Positions 8,566 through 17,661 are shown, counted from the stretch's first letter. The stretch: 64,000 bases of DNA from Chloroflexota bacterium (GCA_010092885.1 JAADYX010000094.1:1-64000), one strand, 5' to 3'. Program-made: numbers and translations. Notes: generated from the letters alone by a model not told the origin.

Positions 8566-9261
8566 TTACGCGGCACCCAGGTACCGGTGTATCGTTTCCT
8601 CATCCTCCGCCAGATCGGCCATCATGCCGTGCTTGACCGTCTGGCCCTCCTCCACAATGACGTAATACTCAGCCAGTGTCTGCGCTACCAGGAAGTTCTG
8701 CTCCACCAGCAGCACGGTAGTCTCCGCCGACAGCTGCCGGATGGCCTCGATAAGCTGCTCAATGATGACCGGTGCCAGCCCTTCTGTCGGCTCATCGATC
8801 AGCAGCAGCCTGTTATCCGGCACCAGAGCACGGGCCACAGACAGCATCTGCTGCTGCCCACCGGAGAGGTTGGTGCCGCGCAGCCGGATCAACCGTTTGA
8901 GATCGGGGAAGAGGTTGAAGATCAGGTCTTCTTTGCGCTCGAAGTCGCCGCGGTTGCGCTCAGCAAGACGCAGGTTCTCGCGGACCGTCAGGTCACGAAA
9001 GATGGCCCGATGTTCCGGCACAAACCCGATGCCCAGCTGTGCGATCTCAAAACTCGGCAGGCCGCCTATTGGCTGCCCGTCGTAGACGATCTCGCCCTGA
9101 GTCGGCGGCGTGATGCCCATAATCGTCTTGAGTGTGGTGGTCTTGCCTGCTCCGTTGCGGCCCAACAGTGCTGTGATGCTGCCTTTCGGCACGGACAGGC
9201 TCACGCCTTCCAGCACGTGAAACTGCCCGATATAGGTGTGGATATCCCGAACCTCAAGCAT
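8566..9261 (-). CDS. livF: Liv-type ABC transporter ATPase LivF
   Basis: This is a 231-residue ABC ATPase. The Walker A motif is GRNGAGKTT, the signature is LSGGQQQM, and Walker B is LLIDEPTEGLAP, as in LivF proteins. I start it at MLEVRDIHTY, because the open frame extends upstream only into unrelated sequence that overlaps LivG. From this ATG the overlap with the LivG end is eight bases. With LivG it forms the ATPase pair that powers the LivH/LivM channel from the cytoplasmic side. The C-terminus GMMADLAEDEETIHRYLGA is typical of the family. Confidence 0.92.
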   Translation of the reverse strand: MLEVRDIHTYIGQFHVLEGVSLSVPKGSITALLGRNGAGKTTTLKTIMGITPPTQGEIVYDGQPIGGLPSFEIAQLGIGFVPEHRAIFRDLTVRENLRLAERNRGDFERKEDLIFNLFPDLKRLIRLRGTNLSGGQQQMLSVARALVPDNRLLLIDEPTEGLAPVIIEQLIEAIRQLSAETTVLLVEQNFLVAQTLAEYYVIVEEGQTVKHGMMADLAEDEETIHRYLGAA

Positions 9262-10042
9262 GGTCGGAAGCCTCCTGTAGGTTCTCGTACAGGTTGCCCA
9301 GATAGGCCTGCTGCACCGTCTCATTGCTGCTGATCTCCGCCGGGGTGCCCTCAGCGAGCACCTCACCGTGATGCATCACGGTGATCATGTCGGAGACGTT
9401 CATCACGACGTTCATGTTGTGCTCCACCAACAAGACGGTCTTGCTTCCCTCCGCCTGGATCTCCTGAATGAGCGCCATAAGCTCAGGCACTTCATCGGAG
9501 GCCATTCCCGCCGTCGGCTCGTCGAGCAGCAGCATCTCAGGATCCGCTGCCAGGATCATGCCCAGCTCCAATTTGCGCTGGTCACCGTGGGCCAGTGTAC
9601 GCGCTGGCAGATCGCGATAGCGCGTTAACCCCACCCGGTTGATGATGGCGTCGGCGCGGTCAATGTGTTCCCCAAACCGCCGGTGGGAGCGCAGCAGCCG
9701 GAAGCTGTTCTTGCCCACTGCCTGATGCGACAGCCGGATGTTTTCCAGCACGGTCAGGTTAGGGAACAGGTTGGTGATCTGAAAGGAGCGGCCCATGCCG
9801 ACATGCGCCCGGCGGTGCATGGGAGCCTGTGTGATGTCCTGCCCGTTGTAAACGATCCGCCCCGAGGTTGCGGGCAGATACCCGCTTACCACGTTGAAGA
9901 ACGTCGTCTTGCCCGCACCGTTCGGCCCAATGATCGAGTGCAGCGTGCCGCGTACCACACGGATACTGACATCGGCCACAGCAACCAGCGCACCGAACTC
10001 CTTGCGGACATTATATGTTTCCAGGATGATGTCATCGCTCAT
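9254..10042 (-). CDS. livG: Liv-type ABC transporter ATPase LivG
   Basis: This 262-residue ABC ATPase has Walker A GPNGAGKTTFFNVVSGYL and the LivG-typical GMGRSFQITNLFPNLTVLENI. A degenerate signature LAHGDQRKLELGM and Walker B MLLLDEPTAGM follow. The C-terminal NLYENL region is also family-typical. It pairs with LivF. The gene lies 59 bases downstream of the binding-protein gene, from which it is separated by a GC-rich hairpin, and it overlaps livF. The ribosome-binding site is weak, which fits lower expression than the binding protein. Confidence 0.92.
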   Translation of the reverse strand: MSDDIILETYNVRKEFGALVAVADVSIRVVRGTLHSIIGPNGAGKTTFFNVVSGYLPATSGRIVYNGQDITQAPMHRRAHVGMGRSFQITNLFPNLTVLENIRLSHQAVGKNSFRLLRSHRRFGEHIDRADAIINRVGLTRYRDLPARTLAHGDQRKLELGMILAADPEMLLLDEPTAGMASDEVPELMALIQEIQAEGSKTVLLVEHNMNVVMNVSDMITVMHHGEVLAEGTPAEISSNETVQQAYLGNLYENLQEASDHA

Positions 10043-10062
10043 GGTGGGTGTCTCCAGAAGAC

Positions 10063-10088
10063 CGGGGGTGAGTGTGACCTCACCCCCG
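10063..10088 (-). terminator. Hairpin between binding-protein and ATPase genes
   Basis: A perfect 10-bp stem (CGGGGGTGAG with CTCACCCCCG) and a six-base loop lie between the binding-protein stop and the livG start. No T-tract follows. Such hairpins after a binding-protein gene commonly stabilise the upstream mRNA or terminate part of the transcripts, so that the binding protein exceeds the membrane complex. Confidence 0.6.
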
Positions 10089-10101
10089 TAAACCGGCTGT
10101 T

Positions 10102-11508
10102 TTACTCGCCGCTGAGGCTGCCAACAGGCAGATCGCCGCAGCGGTCCTGCAGCTCTTCAGGCAGCAGACAGGGCACCTCGGGGCGCACCGTATCCACCGC
10201 TGAATAGTAGCGGAACTCCGGATCGTCAAGGTTCTCCAACGTCACGATGTACATATCCTGAATGGCCACATGGTCCTCAGGCCGGATGAAGATCTCACCC
10301 TTGGGGCCCAAGAAACTGATCCCCTCCATAGCTTCGATCATGGCATCTGCGGACGCATCACCGCCGGTTTCCTGGAGGGCTTCCGCCAGCAGCAGGGCTG
10401 CGTTGAAGCCATCTGCATCAAACAGGTCGGGCGGCGTCCCGTACTCTTCAAGCATGCGCTCGGTGAACCAGTCGTTGACCTCATTGTCCGGCTGGGTGTA
10501 GTGGTACAGGATGACACTGGTCGTGCCAATGTTGTTGGCAAAGAAGACCGGCATCGTGCCGTTGTCGATGAAGGACGAGCCAAGCGGCTTGCTTTCGGTC
10601 AGGCCCAGGTCACTGGCCGCCTGCATCATGGCGATGAAGCCACCGCCGGCCCAGGTTACCAGCCACGCATCCGCATCGGATTCGACGATGGGCTCAAGGA
10701 AGGGTGTGAACTCCTGCGTATCGGCAGGCGCAAAAACATCCTCACCGACGAATTCACCGCCGAACTCCGTGCAGGCATCACGCAGTGCTTCTGCGCCACC
10801 ATAACCGAAGCTGTAGTCAGGTGCGATCTGGATGAAGCTGTCGTATTGCTGGGTCAGGTACTGACACAGCGCAACCGCGTCCTGGTAGTTGTTGCGGCTC
10901 ACACGGAACGTGTACTCGTTGAAACTGGCACCGGTGATATCATTGGCGGCAGCCGGGGCAACGATCAGCGGGATCTGGTTTTCACGTGCGACCTCTTGCA
11001 GCGTGGCAGTTGCGCCAGAGCTCACTGTACCCACCAGGATATCGACCTCTTCAACCTCAACCAGCTCACGCGCGAGGGTGGCTGTCGTCTCCGGGTTGCT
11101 CTGGTCATCGCGGAAGAAGACCTGAATCTCCTGTCCGTTCAGGGTCCACACATCGTCCTCACCGGGTGCGCCTGTGGCATACTCCATGCCCAGGCGGAAG
11201 CCGCGCTCGGCCATAGTACCGTAGATCGCCAATCCCCCGGTCTGGTCGGTGATGAAGCCCACGCGAATCGGCTCGCCCGCGGCTTCATCGTCGGCCATGT
11301 CGTCTTCGGATGTGTCTTCTTCGTCAGCCATGTCTTCCTCGTCAGACATGTCCTCTTCCTCGGCCATGTCCTCTTCAGGCTCTGTTGCCTCCGCTTCGGT
11401 CGGCTCCGGTTCCTCAATGATCTCTTCAGTGGCGGCGGTGCCTCCGCACGCAGACAGGCCCAGCGCCAGCACGATCACAGCCAGAATGGTAAGCAGCACT
11501 CGCTTCAT
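10102..11508 (-). CDS. Liv-type ABC importer substrate-binding lipoprotein
   Basis: The product has 468 residues. A lipoprotein signal peptide with the lipobox LSAC (Cys21) is followed by a strongly acidic linker of about 60 residues (22-82) with repeated Glu/Asp/Met blocks. The type I periplasmic-binding fold begins at PIRVGFITDQTGGLA. It then shows DDQSNPETTATLARELV, a hallmark of the LivJ/AmiC peripla_BP_6 family. It should capture the substrate outside the membrane and deliver it to LivHM-FG. A GAGGAG site precedes the ATG, and the alpha/beta hydrolase gene ends 12 bases upstream. The ligand is unknown. Confidence 0.9.
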   Translation of the reverse strand: MKRVLLTILAVIVLALGLSACGGTAATEEIIEEPEPTEAEATEPEEDMAEEEDMSDEEDMADEEDTSEDDMADDEAAGEPIRVGFITDQTGGLAIYGTMAERGFRLGMEYATGAPGEDDVWTLNGQEIQVFFRDDQSNPETTATLARELVEVEEVDILVGTVSSGATATLQEVARENQIPLIVAPAAANDITGASFNEYTFRVSRNNYQDAVALCQYLTQQYDSFIQIAPDYSFGYGGAEALRDACTEFGGEFVGEDVFAPADTQEFTPFLEPIVESDADAWLVTWAGGGFIAMMQAASDLGLTESKPLGSSFIDNGTMPVFFANNIGTTSVILYHYTQPDNEVNDWFTERMLEEYGTPPDLFDADGFNAALLLAEALQETGGDASADAMIEAMEGISFLGPKGEIFIRPEDHVAIQDMYIVTLENLDDPEFRYYSAVDTVRPEVPCLLPEELQDRCGDLPVGSLSGE

Positions 11509-11520
11509 GATGTTCTCTCC

Positions 11521-12558
11521 TCAAATTTGGGTTAAATGCTCATGGAAGGCACGGTTAAATGCTTCCGGGTTTTCGAGATACGGTGTATGGCCGGTTTGCT
11601 CAATAACTACCTCCTTGATGGTGGTCCCATACCTGTCAAGTACCGCTCGCGTTTGGGCGAGCATAGGCTGTGGCGGGTAAACCTCCGCGCCGGGCCAGTG
11701 CGGCAGCAGGCCGGACGCACCCAACGTGCCCGGGTCGGCTGCCGCCGTATCAGAGACAGCCAGGTCATCACTACCCCGGATCCACAGCACATCAACCTTA
11801 TGCGGTGCGTTGATCAGCCGCTCAACATCGCCCGCATATTTGGGGGAAAGTGCATTGTTCACACCCCACACGCCCGGCACCAGGCCCGGCCAATTCGGGG
11901 ATTGGGAAAAATCGCCGGGATAAGCCTTCTCATGGAAGTGCGTGGCGAGCATCGCCGCGAGGATCTCATCCTCGCGCTCGGGGATAAAGGACGGTTTGAA
12001 GACCAACCGCCGCAGTGCGATGCGTGGTGATAGGGGAGAGTCCATGCTGGTATCACCCGCGGCCAGCAGTTCGGCAAAAGCCGCGTTGACGATCCCCGCA
12101 CCAGACCCGGCATAGTCATCCCAGCAGGGTGTGCCATCGGCGTCTTTCGTGCCGCCGAATCCATATGGTGAGCCCGGTGCTACCTGCGTGACGGTCAGCA
12201 GCCGGTCAGGATAATCCCTCATGATGCGCCAGACCACCGCACCCCCCATCGAGTGACCCACGAGATGAACCTTCTCCAGGTCGAGGACATCAAGCAGGGC
12301 GACGAAATCATCAGCCAGATCACCCAGCCCGCGCGTGGCGTCAACCAGCTTATCCCTGTCCGCGCCGCCAAAGCCGCGCTGATCGGGCGCGATGCCACGG
12401 AAACCCTCCGGCAGGGCAAGCATGGTTTCTTCCCACCAGGTTGCCCCAGAAAGGTTGCCGTGCAGAAACACCACCGGGGTGCCATCATCGGGCCCACTGA
12501 ACAACACATCCGTAGCCAGACGCTCGGACGTAATCCGCTGCTTGGTGATACCTTCCAT
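11521..12558 (-). CDS. Alpha/beta hydrolase
   Basis: This 345-residue alpha/beta-fold hydrolase has the oxyanion motif FLHGNLSG, the nucleophile elbow GHSMGG, an acid in the WIRGSDDLAV strand and the catalytic histidine in EQTGHTPYLENP. The long lid (about residues 150-250) carries clusters of Trp, Tyr and Pro, which suggests a bulky hydrophobic substrate. The start codon shares one base with the stop of the upstream acyl-CoA synthetase (TAATG), so the two are translationally coupled. It may be an esterase or a ring-opening hydrolase that releases an acid for the neighbouring ligase. That is inferred from context only. Confidence 0.88.
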   Translation of the reverse strand: MEGITKQRITSERLATDVLFSGPDDGTPVVFLHGNLSGATWWEETMLALPEGFRGIAPDQRGFGGADRDKLVDATRGLGDLADDFVALLDVLDLEKVHLVGHSMGGAVVWRIMRDYPDRLLTVTQVAPGSPYGFGGTKDADGTPCWDDYAGSGAGIVNAAFAELLAAGDTSMDSPLSPRIALRRLVFKPSFIPEREDEILAAMLATHFHEKAYPGDFSQSPNWPGLVPGVWGVNNALSPKYAGDVERLINAPHKVDVLWIRGSDDLAVSDTAAADPGTLGASGLLPHWPGAEVYPPQPMLAQTRAVLDRYGTTIKEVVIEQTGHTPYLENPEAFNRAFHEHLTQI

Positions 12559-14114
12559 TATGCGTGCTCCTCCGTGGTGCCATACTGCTGGACAAGCACT
12601 TTCTTGTCCAACTTGCCGATGACCGTCTTGGGCATCTCGTCGATAAAGACCACCGATTTCGGGATCTTGTAGCGTGCCAGCCGTTCACCCAGGTAGGCGA
12701 TCAGGGCCTCTTCACTCAGGGTTGCGCCCGGTTTGACCACCACAATTGCGCGCCCCACCTCACCCCATTTCTCATGCGGCACCGCAATCAGCGCAGCCTC
12801 ACCGACCGCAGGATGGGAATGCATCACGCTTTCGATCTCCGCCGGGTAGACGTTCTCCCCGCCGCTGATCAGCATATCCTTGATCCGCCCGATGATTTTG
12901 AAGTAACCTTCGTCATCGTGGCTGGCCAAGTCGCCGGTGTGCAGCCATCCATCGACCAACGTCTCGGCAGTGGCCTCTGGGCGATTCCAGTAGCCCGGTG
13001 TGACGTGCGGCCCGCGGATCAGCAGTTCGCCCGCCTCATTTGGCTCGCAGGTTGTGCCATCTGGGCGCACCACCTTCATATCCACATGTATCAGAGGGAA
13101 GCCAACCGACTCGGGTTTGCGCTGGATGTCCTTGACCGGCAGCCAGAAGTTGTTACCCGCTGCCTCAGTGAGCCCATAGCCCATTTTGAAATCCACGCCC
13201 TTTGCCCAGAACTTCTCCATGATGGCCCGCGGGCAGGGTGCACCGCCGCTGATGATCAGCTTCATATGGGAAAAGTCGGTTTCTGCCCAGCGCTCATGCT
13301 CCTGCATCATCAGGAACATGGTCGGCACACCGACGAAGTGGGTAACACCGGCCTGTGTGATGAGATCGAAGGTCTGGTCAACATCGAACTTCTCACAAAG
13401 AATCGTCTTGCCGCCCAAATGGATCAGCGGCATAAAGAAGATGTTGGGGCCGCCCACATGGAAAAGGGGCAGCTGGAGCAGCGCAACATCATCCGGGCCG
13501 ATATCCCAACCGGTGATCGTATTGATGCTGTTCCAGGTGATATTGCCGTGCGTGAGGATAGCCCCCTTCGGCAGACCGGTCGTGCCGCCCGTGTAATAGA
13601 TGCCCCATGGATCATCGAAGGTCAGGGCAGGGCGGTCGGCCAGAGTGGGCTCATGGGAGAGCCTCTCGCTGAAATCCCGGTCATCGCTGCCACCGTCAAG
13701 CGCCACATAGACCGTTGATCCGTCGGAGCCATCCACCCGGGCACGCAGGTCGGCGGCCTGCGCGGCATATTGGCCGGAGTAGACCAGCACCGCCGGCTCC
13801 GCATCGCGAACCATGCTCTCAAGCTCGTTGACGGTCAGCCGCCAGTTCATGTTGTGCTGGATCGCGCCTATCTTGCCGCAGGCCAGAAAGATATCGACGT
13901 ACTCGGCACGGTTCTCGGCATACGTGCTGACGCGGTCGCCTTTGCCCACTCCCAGCGAACGCAGATAGTTCGCTGTGCGGTTGACCCGTTCGTTCCAGGC
14001 GGCAAATGTCACCTGTTGGCCGGTATCAGCCTCTTGCAGACCGATCTTGTGTGGCGTCAGTTGGGCCCGCTTGGCGAGCCAGTCCGTCACATATATTGAC
14101 TGCTGCGGATACAT
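12558..14114 (-). CDS. Class I acyl-CoA synthetase (AMP-binding enzyme)
   Basis: This 518-residue adenylate-forming ligase carries YTGGTTGLPKGAIL, the family P-loop (with Gly replacing the usual Ser). It also has GYGLTEAAGN, GWLHTGD, the hinge GRIKDMLISGGENVYPAEIE and the catalytic lysine in TVIGKLDKK. I chose the second of two in-frame ATGs (14114). The GAAGG ribosome-binding site touches the first ATG but is six bases from the second. It is the first gene of the long minus-strand cluster and lies downstream of a run of SARP-like repeats. With the second ligase at 929-2458 the cluster has two activation steps, perhaps for successive intermediates. Confidence 0.9.
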   Translation of the reverse strand: MYPQQSIYVTDWLAKRAQLTPHKIGLQEADTGQQVTFAAWNERVNRTANYLRSLGVGKGDRVSTYAENRAEYVDIFLACGKIGAIQHNMNWRLTVNELESMVRDAEPAVLVYSGQYAAQAADLRARVDGSDGSTVYVALDGGSDDRDFSERLSHEPTLADRPALTFDDPWGIYYTGGTTGLPKGAILTHGNITWNSINTITGWDIGPDDVALLQLPLFHVGGPNIFFMPLIHLGGKTILCEKFDVDQTFDLITQAGVTHFVGVPTMFLMMQEHERWAETDFSHMKLIISGGAPCPRAIMEKFWAKGVDFKMGYGLTEAAGNNFWLPVKDIQRKPESVGFPLIHVDMKVVRPDGTTCEPNEAGELLIRGPHVTPGYWNRPEATAETLVDGWLHTGDLASHDDEGYFKIIGRIKDMLISGGENVYPAEIESVMHSHPAVGEAALIAVPHEKWGEVGRAIVVVKPGATLSEEALIAYLGERLARYKIPKSVVFIDEMPKTVIGKLDKKVLVQQYGTTEEHA

Positions 14115-14251
14115 AATCATCCTTCATACCTTGTGCGTTGAGAGCCCGTAACCAACCAGACAATCGATGTCCGCATAATCCGAAAAGATGTGAGAGCGCA
14201 TTGGTGTATCATGGCATGTTGATGTGTGATTCTGCGGCAGATGAGGAATCC

Positions 14252-14313
14252 ACTATCACCCTAGCAAAGCGTGGTTACAGTGCTGTGCGCAGCAGGTTAC
14301 ACAGGAGTTACAG
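14252..14313 (-). promoter_or_regulatory. Candidate SARP operator and promoter of the import/acyl-CoA cluster
   Basis: Read on the minus strand, the gap after the regulator stop codon carries CTGTAAC (14307-14313), GTGTAAC (14296-14302) and CTGTAAC (14274-14280). Start-to-start steps are 11 and 22 bp, so the first pair has a 4-bp spacer and the missing slot is skipped. SARP regulators are known to bind direct 7-bp repeats with 4-bp spacers placed just upstream of a -10. Here TAGGGT (14258-14263) or GATAGT (14252-14257) follows the last repeat and could be the -10. The cluster start codon is about 140 bases downstream. Repeats are seen; function is inferred. Confidence 0.5.
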
Positions 14314-14315
14314 TT

Positions 14316-17300
14316 TTAGCGAATAGTCTCAAAAAGGGCGGTTGTCTGCTCTGAGGGCACAGTGTCCAATTCGGTCTTCAGTCGCTCTACCAGCCGCTGG
14401 TAAACTTTGATGGCATGGGGCCGGTTGCCCAGTGCGACATGGGCGCGCATCATCAGGCGGTAGGCCCGCTCCCAGCAGTCGTCCTGTTGGAGCATCTGGC
14501 CGCACACCGCAAGAACACGCTCCCACTGCTCCCGCTCAGCGAGCATCTGCGCCACCCGATCAGCGGTACGCAGATACATGCTGTGCAGCCGTTCGCGCTC
14601 CTCACGATACCAGGCAGCGTCATATGTGAACTCGTGCAGATATTCGCCCTGATACACATCAAGCGCCTGCTGGTAGCGTGCCAGCGCGGCATCGGGATCG
14701 TGGGTCACGAGATCGTCGGCTTCGGCCACCCGCTGAGTGAACACATCCACATCGACAACCATATCGGCCCCTTCACGAATGCCGTAGCGGTTGCCTTCTC
14801 GCACAATATAGGCGGAGGGCGACCCCGGCACGCGGTCGGGTTCCAGCGCGTGATACAGTGCATTGAGTGAGACTTTGAAATGCTGGTTGGCCGACCGCGG
14901 TGACAGATCAGGCCACATCGCATCGAGGATGCGCTCCTTTTCAAGCAGCACATCGCGACGGGTAAGTAAGAATTGGAAGAGGTGCCGGGCTTTGTCCCGC
15001 TGCCAATCGCTCTGGCTGAGGCGTTCTTCGCCCCGGAAGACTTGAAAGGCCCCCAGCAAATGAACGCGCAGCTGGTACCCGGGATGATGTGTCAGATGCT
15101 CCAGACCCAGGGATCTGAGCAGATGATCGACGTAGGCGGCATTGATCCCTTCCTCACGGGCGAACAACAGCAGCGGGATCAGTTCGCGCGGGCTGCGCGG
15201 CCCGCTGAGCACCCGCTGCATGAAGACGAACTCATACCCGTGTTTGCGTACCAAATCCAACAGATCCGCCATCATATAGCGCAGGTGGATGGTGTCGCCC
15301 GTCCGGTAGAGCAGCAAGCTTTTCCACAGACGTGTGACCGCTTCGTTATAGGTATCCATCGTGCGGGTAAAGCTCAGGTAGGCTTCGTCCAGCCAGCGCG
15401 CAGCCTCTGTGTAGTGGGCTGTCGCCATATGGATTGAGGCCAACGTCAGGTAGATGAGCCCCACGATCCACTCGTCACCCGCCTGCCGGGCGATTCGCAC
15501 CCCCTGCTCCGCCAGATAAAGCGCCTGCTTGAGCTCGCCCTGCAGCGCCTGAATCCGGCACAGGCCAAAATACGCCTCGACCTTTAGCCGGTCAACCGCA
15601 ACCTCATCACTGATAGCAATCGCCTGTTCGTATAGTGATCGTGCTCGTGGCAACACTGACTCATCATCTCGTAATTGAAGAGCATGAGCCTGCCGCATGC
15701 AGCCAACCGCCGTCACAAAGGGCGAGCCGAGTCTGTCGCCGCGTTCCGTACCCTCAAGCGCATAGCGATAGGCCGCATCCGCATTGCCAAGACAGCCCTC
15801 GATAAACGACAGCAAGAGCAGTGTCTCACGATGGGCCCGCGGATGAAAGACTGGATTATCGCGTTCCGCTGCGACCTGCTCCAACAGGCGACGTTGGGCC
15901 TCGGCCAGCTGCCCCGTGCGCAGCAAGACGCGCACCTCTAACTCGCCCGCGCTGGGCCCCTCCTGACGCAGCTCCCATGCCTGAGTCCGCAGCCGTTCCG
16001 CTTCCTGTGGGTGGCCGCGATTGAGCTGGTTCTCCGCCAGCAGATCCATCAGGCTGGCCTGCATCTCGCGGTTATCATGCCCATCGGAGATACGCAGTGC
16101 TTCACGCAGCAGCCGGTCAGCACGGGCTGGATTGACCGTGTCCAGATAGATGCGTGCCCGGCCGCGCAAGGCCTCACAGATTCCCTGAGGTTCGTGTTTC
16201 CGTCTGAAGTGATCCTCCGCCTGCTGGTACCAGACAAGCGCCTCGTCAAAGCGGCTTTGCAGCCGGTCGATATCGCCCAAATAGATCAGCAGGATCGGTT
16301 GGTCAACGAAGTCCTGCGGGTCAAGCTGGTGGATCCACGTATCGAGCCGGTTGAGCAGCCCCAACCGGATCATGCGCCCGCCGATACGGGTGATCAGGTT
16401 GGCGGCTGAACTGGACTCACCCGCGTTTAGGCGGTGGTGGATTGCCTCTTCCAGGCTGCCTGTCGCCTCGTAGCAGTCAGCGGCGCGGCTGTGGGCTGCC
16501 CGGCGTTCCGCTTCCGTGAGGCGTGTATAGAGGAATTCGTTAAACAGCCGGTGATACTGAAACGTACCATCTTCCAGCTCTGTGACGAAGAGCCCGCTTT
16601 CCAACAGAAAACGCAGCACAGCCTCACTGCCGGAGGTCCCCAGCAGACAGTCACACAGTGGGGCCGTCATCTGCCGCAGCACGGATGTCTGCTTGAGGAA
16701 GCTCTGTACATCCGGAGGCTGTTGAGCCAACACCTCACGCGCCAAATAGGTGAACAGGTCGCCTTTTTGTGAAAAGAACCGTTTGAGCACATCAGCCAAC
16801 GTGGCAAGGGCACCTTCCGGCAGGCCACGCCAGATCAACTGAAGGGCGATAGCCCACCCCTGTGTCTCATCGGCGAGGATAGCCGCCTCCTCATTTTCCA
16901 ACACGAGGCTGTAGCGCTCGCGGAAAAGCTGGTAGATCTCGCGGGACGTAAAGCGCAGCTCTTCCTCACCGATATCAAGCACATCGCCACGTACCCGCAG
17001 CGCCGCCAGGTAGTCGATCTCCAGCGGGTAGCGGGTGGAGAGCACCACATGCAGATTGGCAGGAGCCCGCATGAGCAGGCGAGTCAACATGGCACGTGCG
17101 GTCTCACTGCTGTTGACGATGTGTACATCATCCAGAATGAGAAGGATCGGGCCATTCTCCTGTTGACCCAGATCGTTGACCAGTGCATCAATAGCGGGCT
17201 GCCAGGGCAGCATACCCGGTGCTTCGCCCCAATGGTTGAGGTAGCCCACCGCGGAGATATCGCCGAGCGCGTGGGCGCACGCATGCACCAGATACATCAG

Positions 17301-17537
17301 AAAGACAGGTGGGTCGGCATCTTCCTCAAACAGCCGGTACCAGATCGTTTGCGCACCTGAGCCGGAATACGCCGCCAGGGCGGTGCTCTTGCCGTAGCCT
17401 GTCCCGGCGCGGATTACAGTGACCCGGTAGTCCAGCGCTTCCAGCAGGCGCTGTTCTAGGCGAGGCCGGGGCAGGATGTGTTTGCGTAGGCGGGCGGGGA
17501 CGAGCTTTGTGTGGACGATGAGTCCATCCCAATCCAT
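14316..17537 (-). CDS. MalT-like STAND ATPase / SARP (BTAD) transcriptional regulator
   Basis: The 1073-residue protein opens with a MalT-type STAND ATPase. LVPARLRKHILPRPRL leads into Walker A AGTGYGKST at residues 44-52 and Walker B ILLILDD at 131-137. A winged-helix and arm region follows, then a long TPR-like helical array (about 370-800). The C-terminus is not a LuxR HTH but an OmpR-like winged helix (about 821-920) followed by a bacterial transcriptional activator domain (about 928-1073), as in SARPs. Such proteins are ligand-sensing activators that oligomerise with ATP. An AGGAG site precedes the ATG. The adjacent repeats at 14274-14313 suggest it controls the import/acyl-CoA cluster. 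Confidence 0.9.
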   Translation of the reverse strand: MDWDGLIVHTKLVPARLRKHILPRPRLEQRLLEALDYRVTVIRAGTGYGKSTALAAYSGSGAQTIWYRLFEEDADPPVFLMYLVHACAHALGDISAVGYLNHWGEAPGMLPWQPAIDALVNDLGQQENGPILLILDDVHIVNSSETARAMLTRLLMRAPANLHVVLSTRYPLEIDYLAALRVRGDVLDIGEEELRFTSREIYQLFRERYSLVLENEEAAILADETQGWAIALQLIWRGLPEGALATLADVLKRFFSQKGDLFTYLAREVLAQQPPDVQSFLKQTSVLRQMTAPLCDCLLGTSGSEAVLRFLLESGLFVTELEDGTFQYHRLFNEFLYTRLTEAERRAAHSRAADCYEATGSLEEAIHHRLNAGESSSAANLITRIGGRMIRLGLLNRLDTWIHQLDPQDFVDQPILLIYLGDIDRLQSRFDEALVWYQQAEDHFRRKHEPQGICEALRGRARIYLDTVNPARADRLLREALRISDGHDNREMQASLMDLLAENQLNRGHPQEAERLRTQAWELRQEGPSAGELEVRVLLRTGQLAEAQRRLLEQVAAERDNPVFHPRAHRETLLLLSFIEGCLGNADAAYRYALEGTERGDRLGSPFVTAVGCMRQAHALQLRDDESVLPRARSLYEQAIAISDEVAVDRLKVEAYFGLCRIQALQGELKQALYLAEQGVRIARQAGDEWIVGLIYLTLASIHMATAHYTEAARWLDEAYLSFTRTMDTYNEAVTRLWKSLLLYRTGDTIHLRYMMADLLDLVRKHGYEFVFMQRVLSGPRSPRELIPLLLFAREEGINAAYVDHLLRSLGLEHLTHHPGYQLRVHLLGAFQVFRGEERLSQSDWQRDKARHLFQFLLTRRDVLLEKERILDAMWPDLSPRSANQHFKVSLNALYHALEPDRVPGSPSAYIVREGNRYGIREGADMVVDVDVFTQRVAEADDLVTHDPDAALARYQQALDVYQGEYLHEFTYDAAWYREERERLHSMYLRTADRVAQMLAEREQWERVLAVCGQMLQQDDCWERAYRLMMRAHVALGNRPHAIKVYQRLVERLKTELDTVPSEQTTALFETIR

Positions 17538-17612
17538 GCAGATCTCCTGAGGGACAGCGTACGGGGCGGATTGCCCCTATTTTAAACCGTAGGCGCCTTC
17601 CCTCCCAGCAGC

Positions 17613-17640
17613 AAAAGAGGGGATGCGCTGGTGCATCCCC
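17613..17640 (-). terminator. Rho-independent terminator after the secreted Cys-repeat gene
   Basis: On the minus strand GGGGATGC, a six-base loop and GCATCCCC form an 8-bp stem followed by TCTTTT. It lies 22 bases beyond the stop of the gene at 17662-18483 and separates it from the regulator gene. Confidence 0.8.
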
Positions 17641-17661
17641 CCTTAGGTGATATCGGGTGTG

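Noticed and set aside
11280..11420. CRISPR-like or tandem DNA repeat
   Set aside because: The repetition is the in-frame acidic linker of the binding lipoprotein, with irregular short units and no spacers.
12564..13718. 384-codon plus-strand frame opposite the second acyl-CoA synthetase
   Set aside because: The minus strand encodes all adenylate-forming motifs; the plus frame is His/Gln/Arg-rich shadow sequence.
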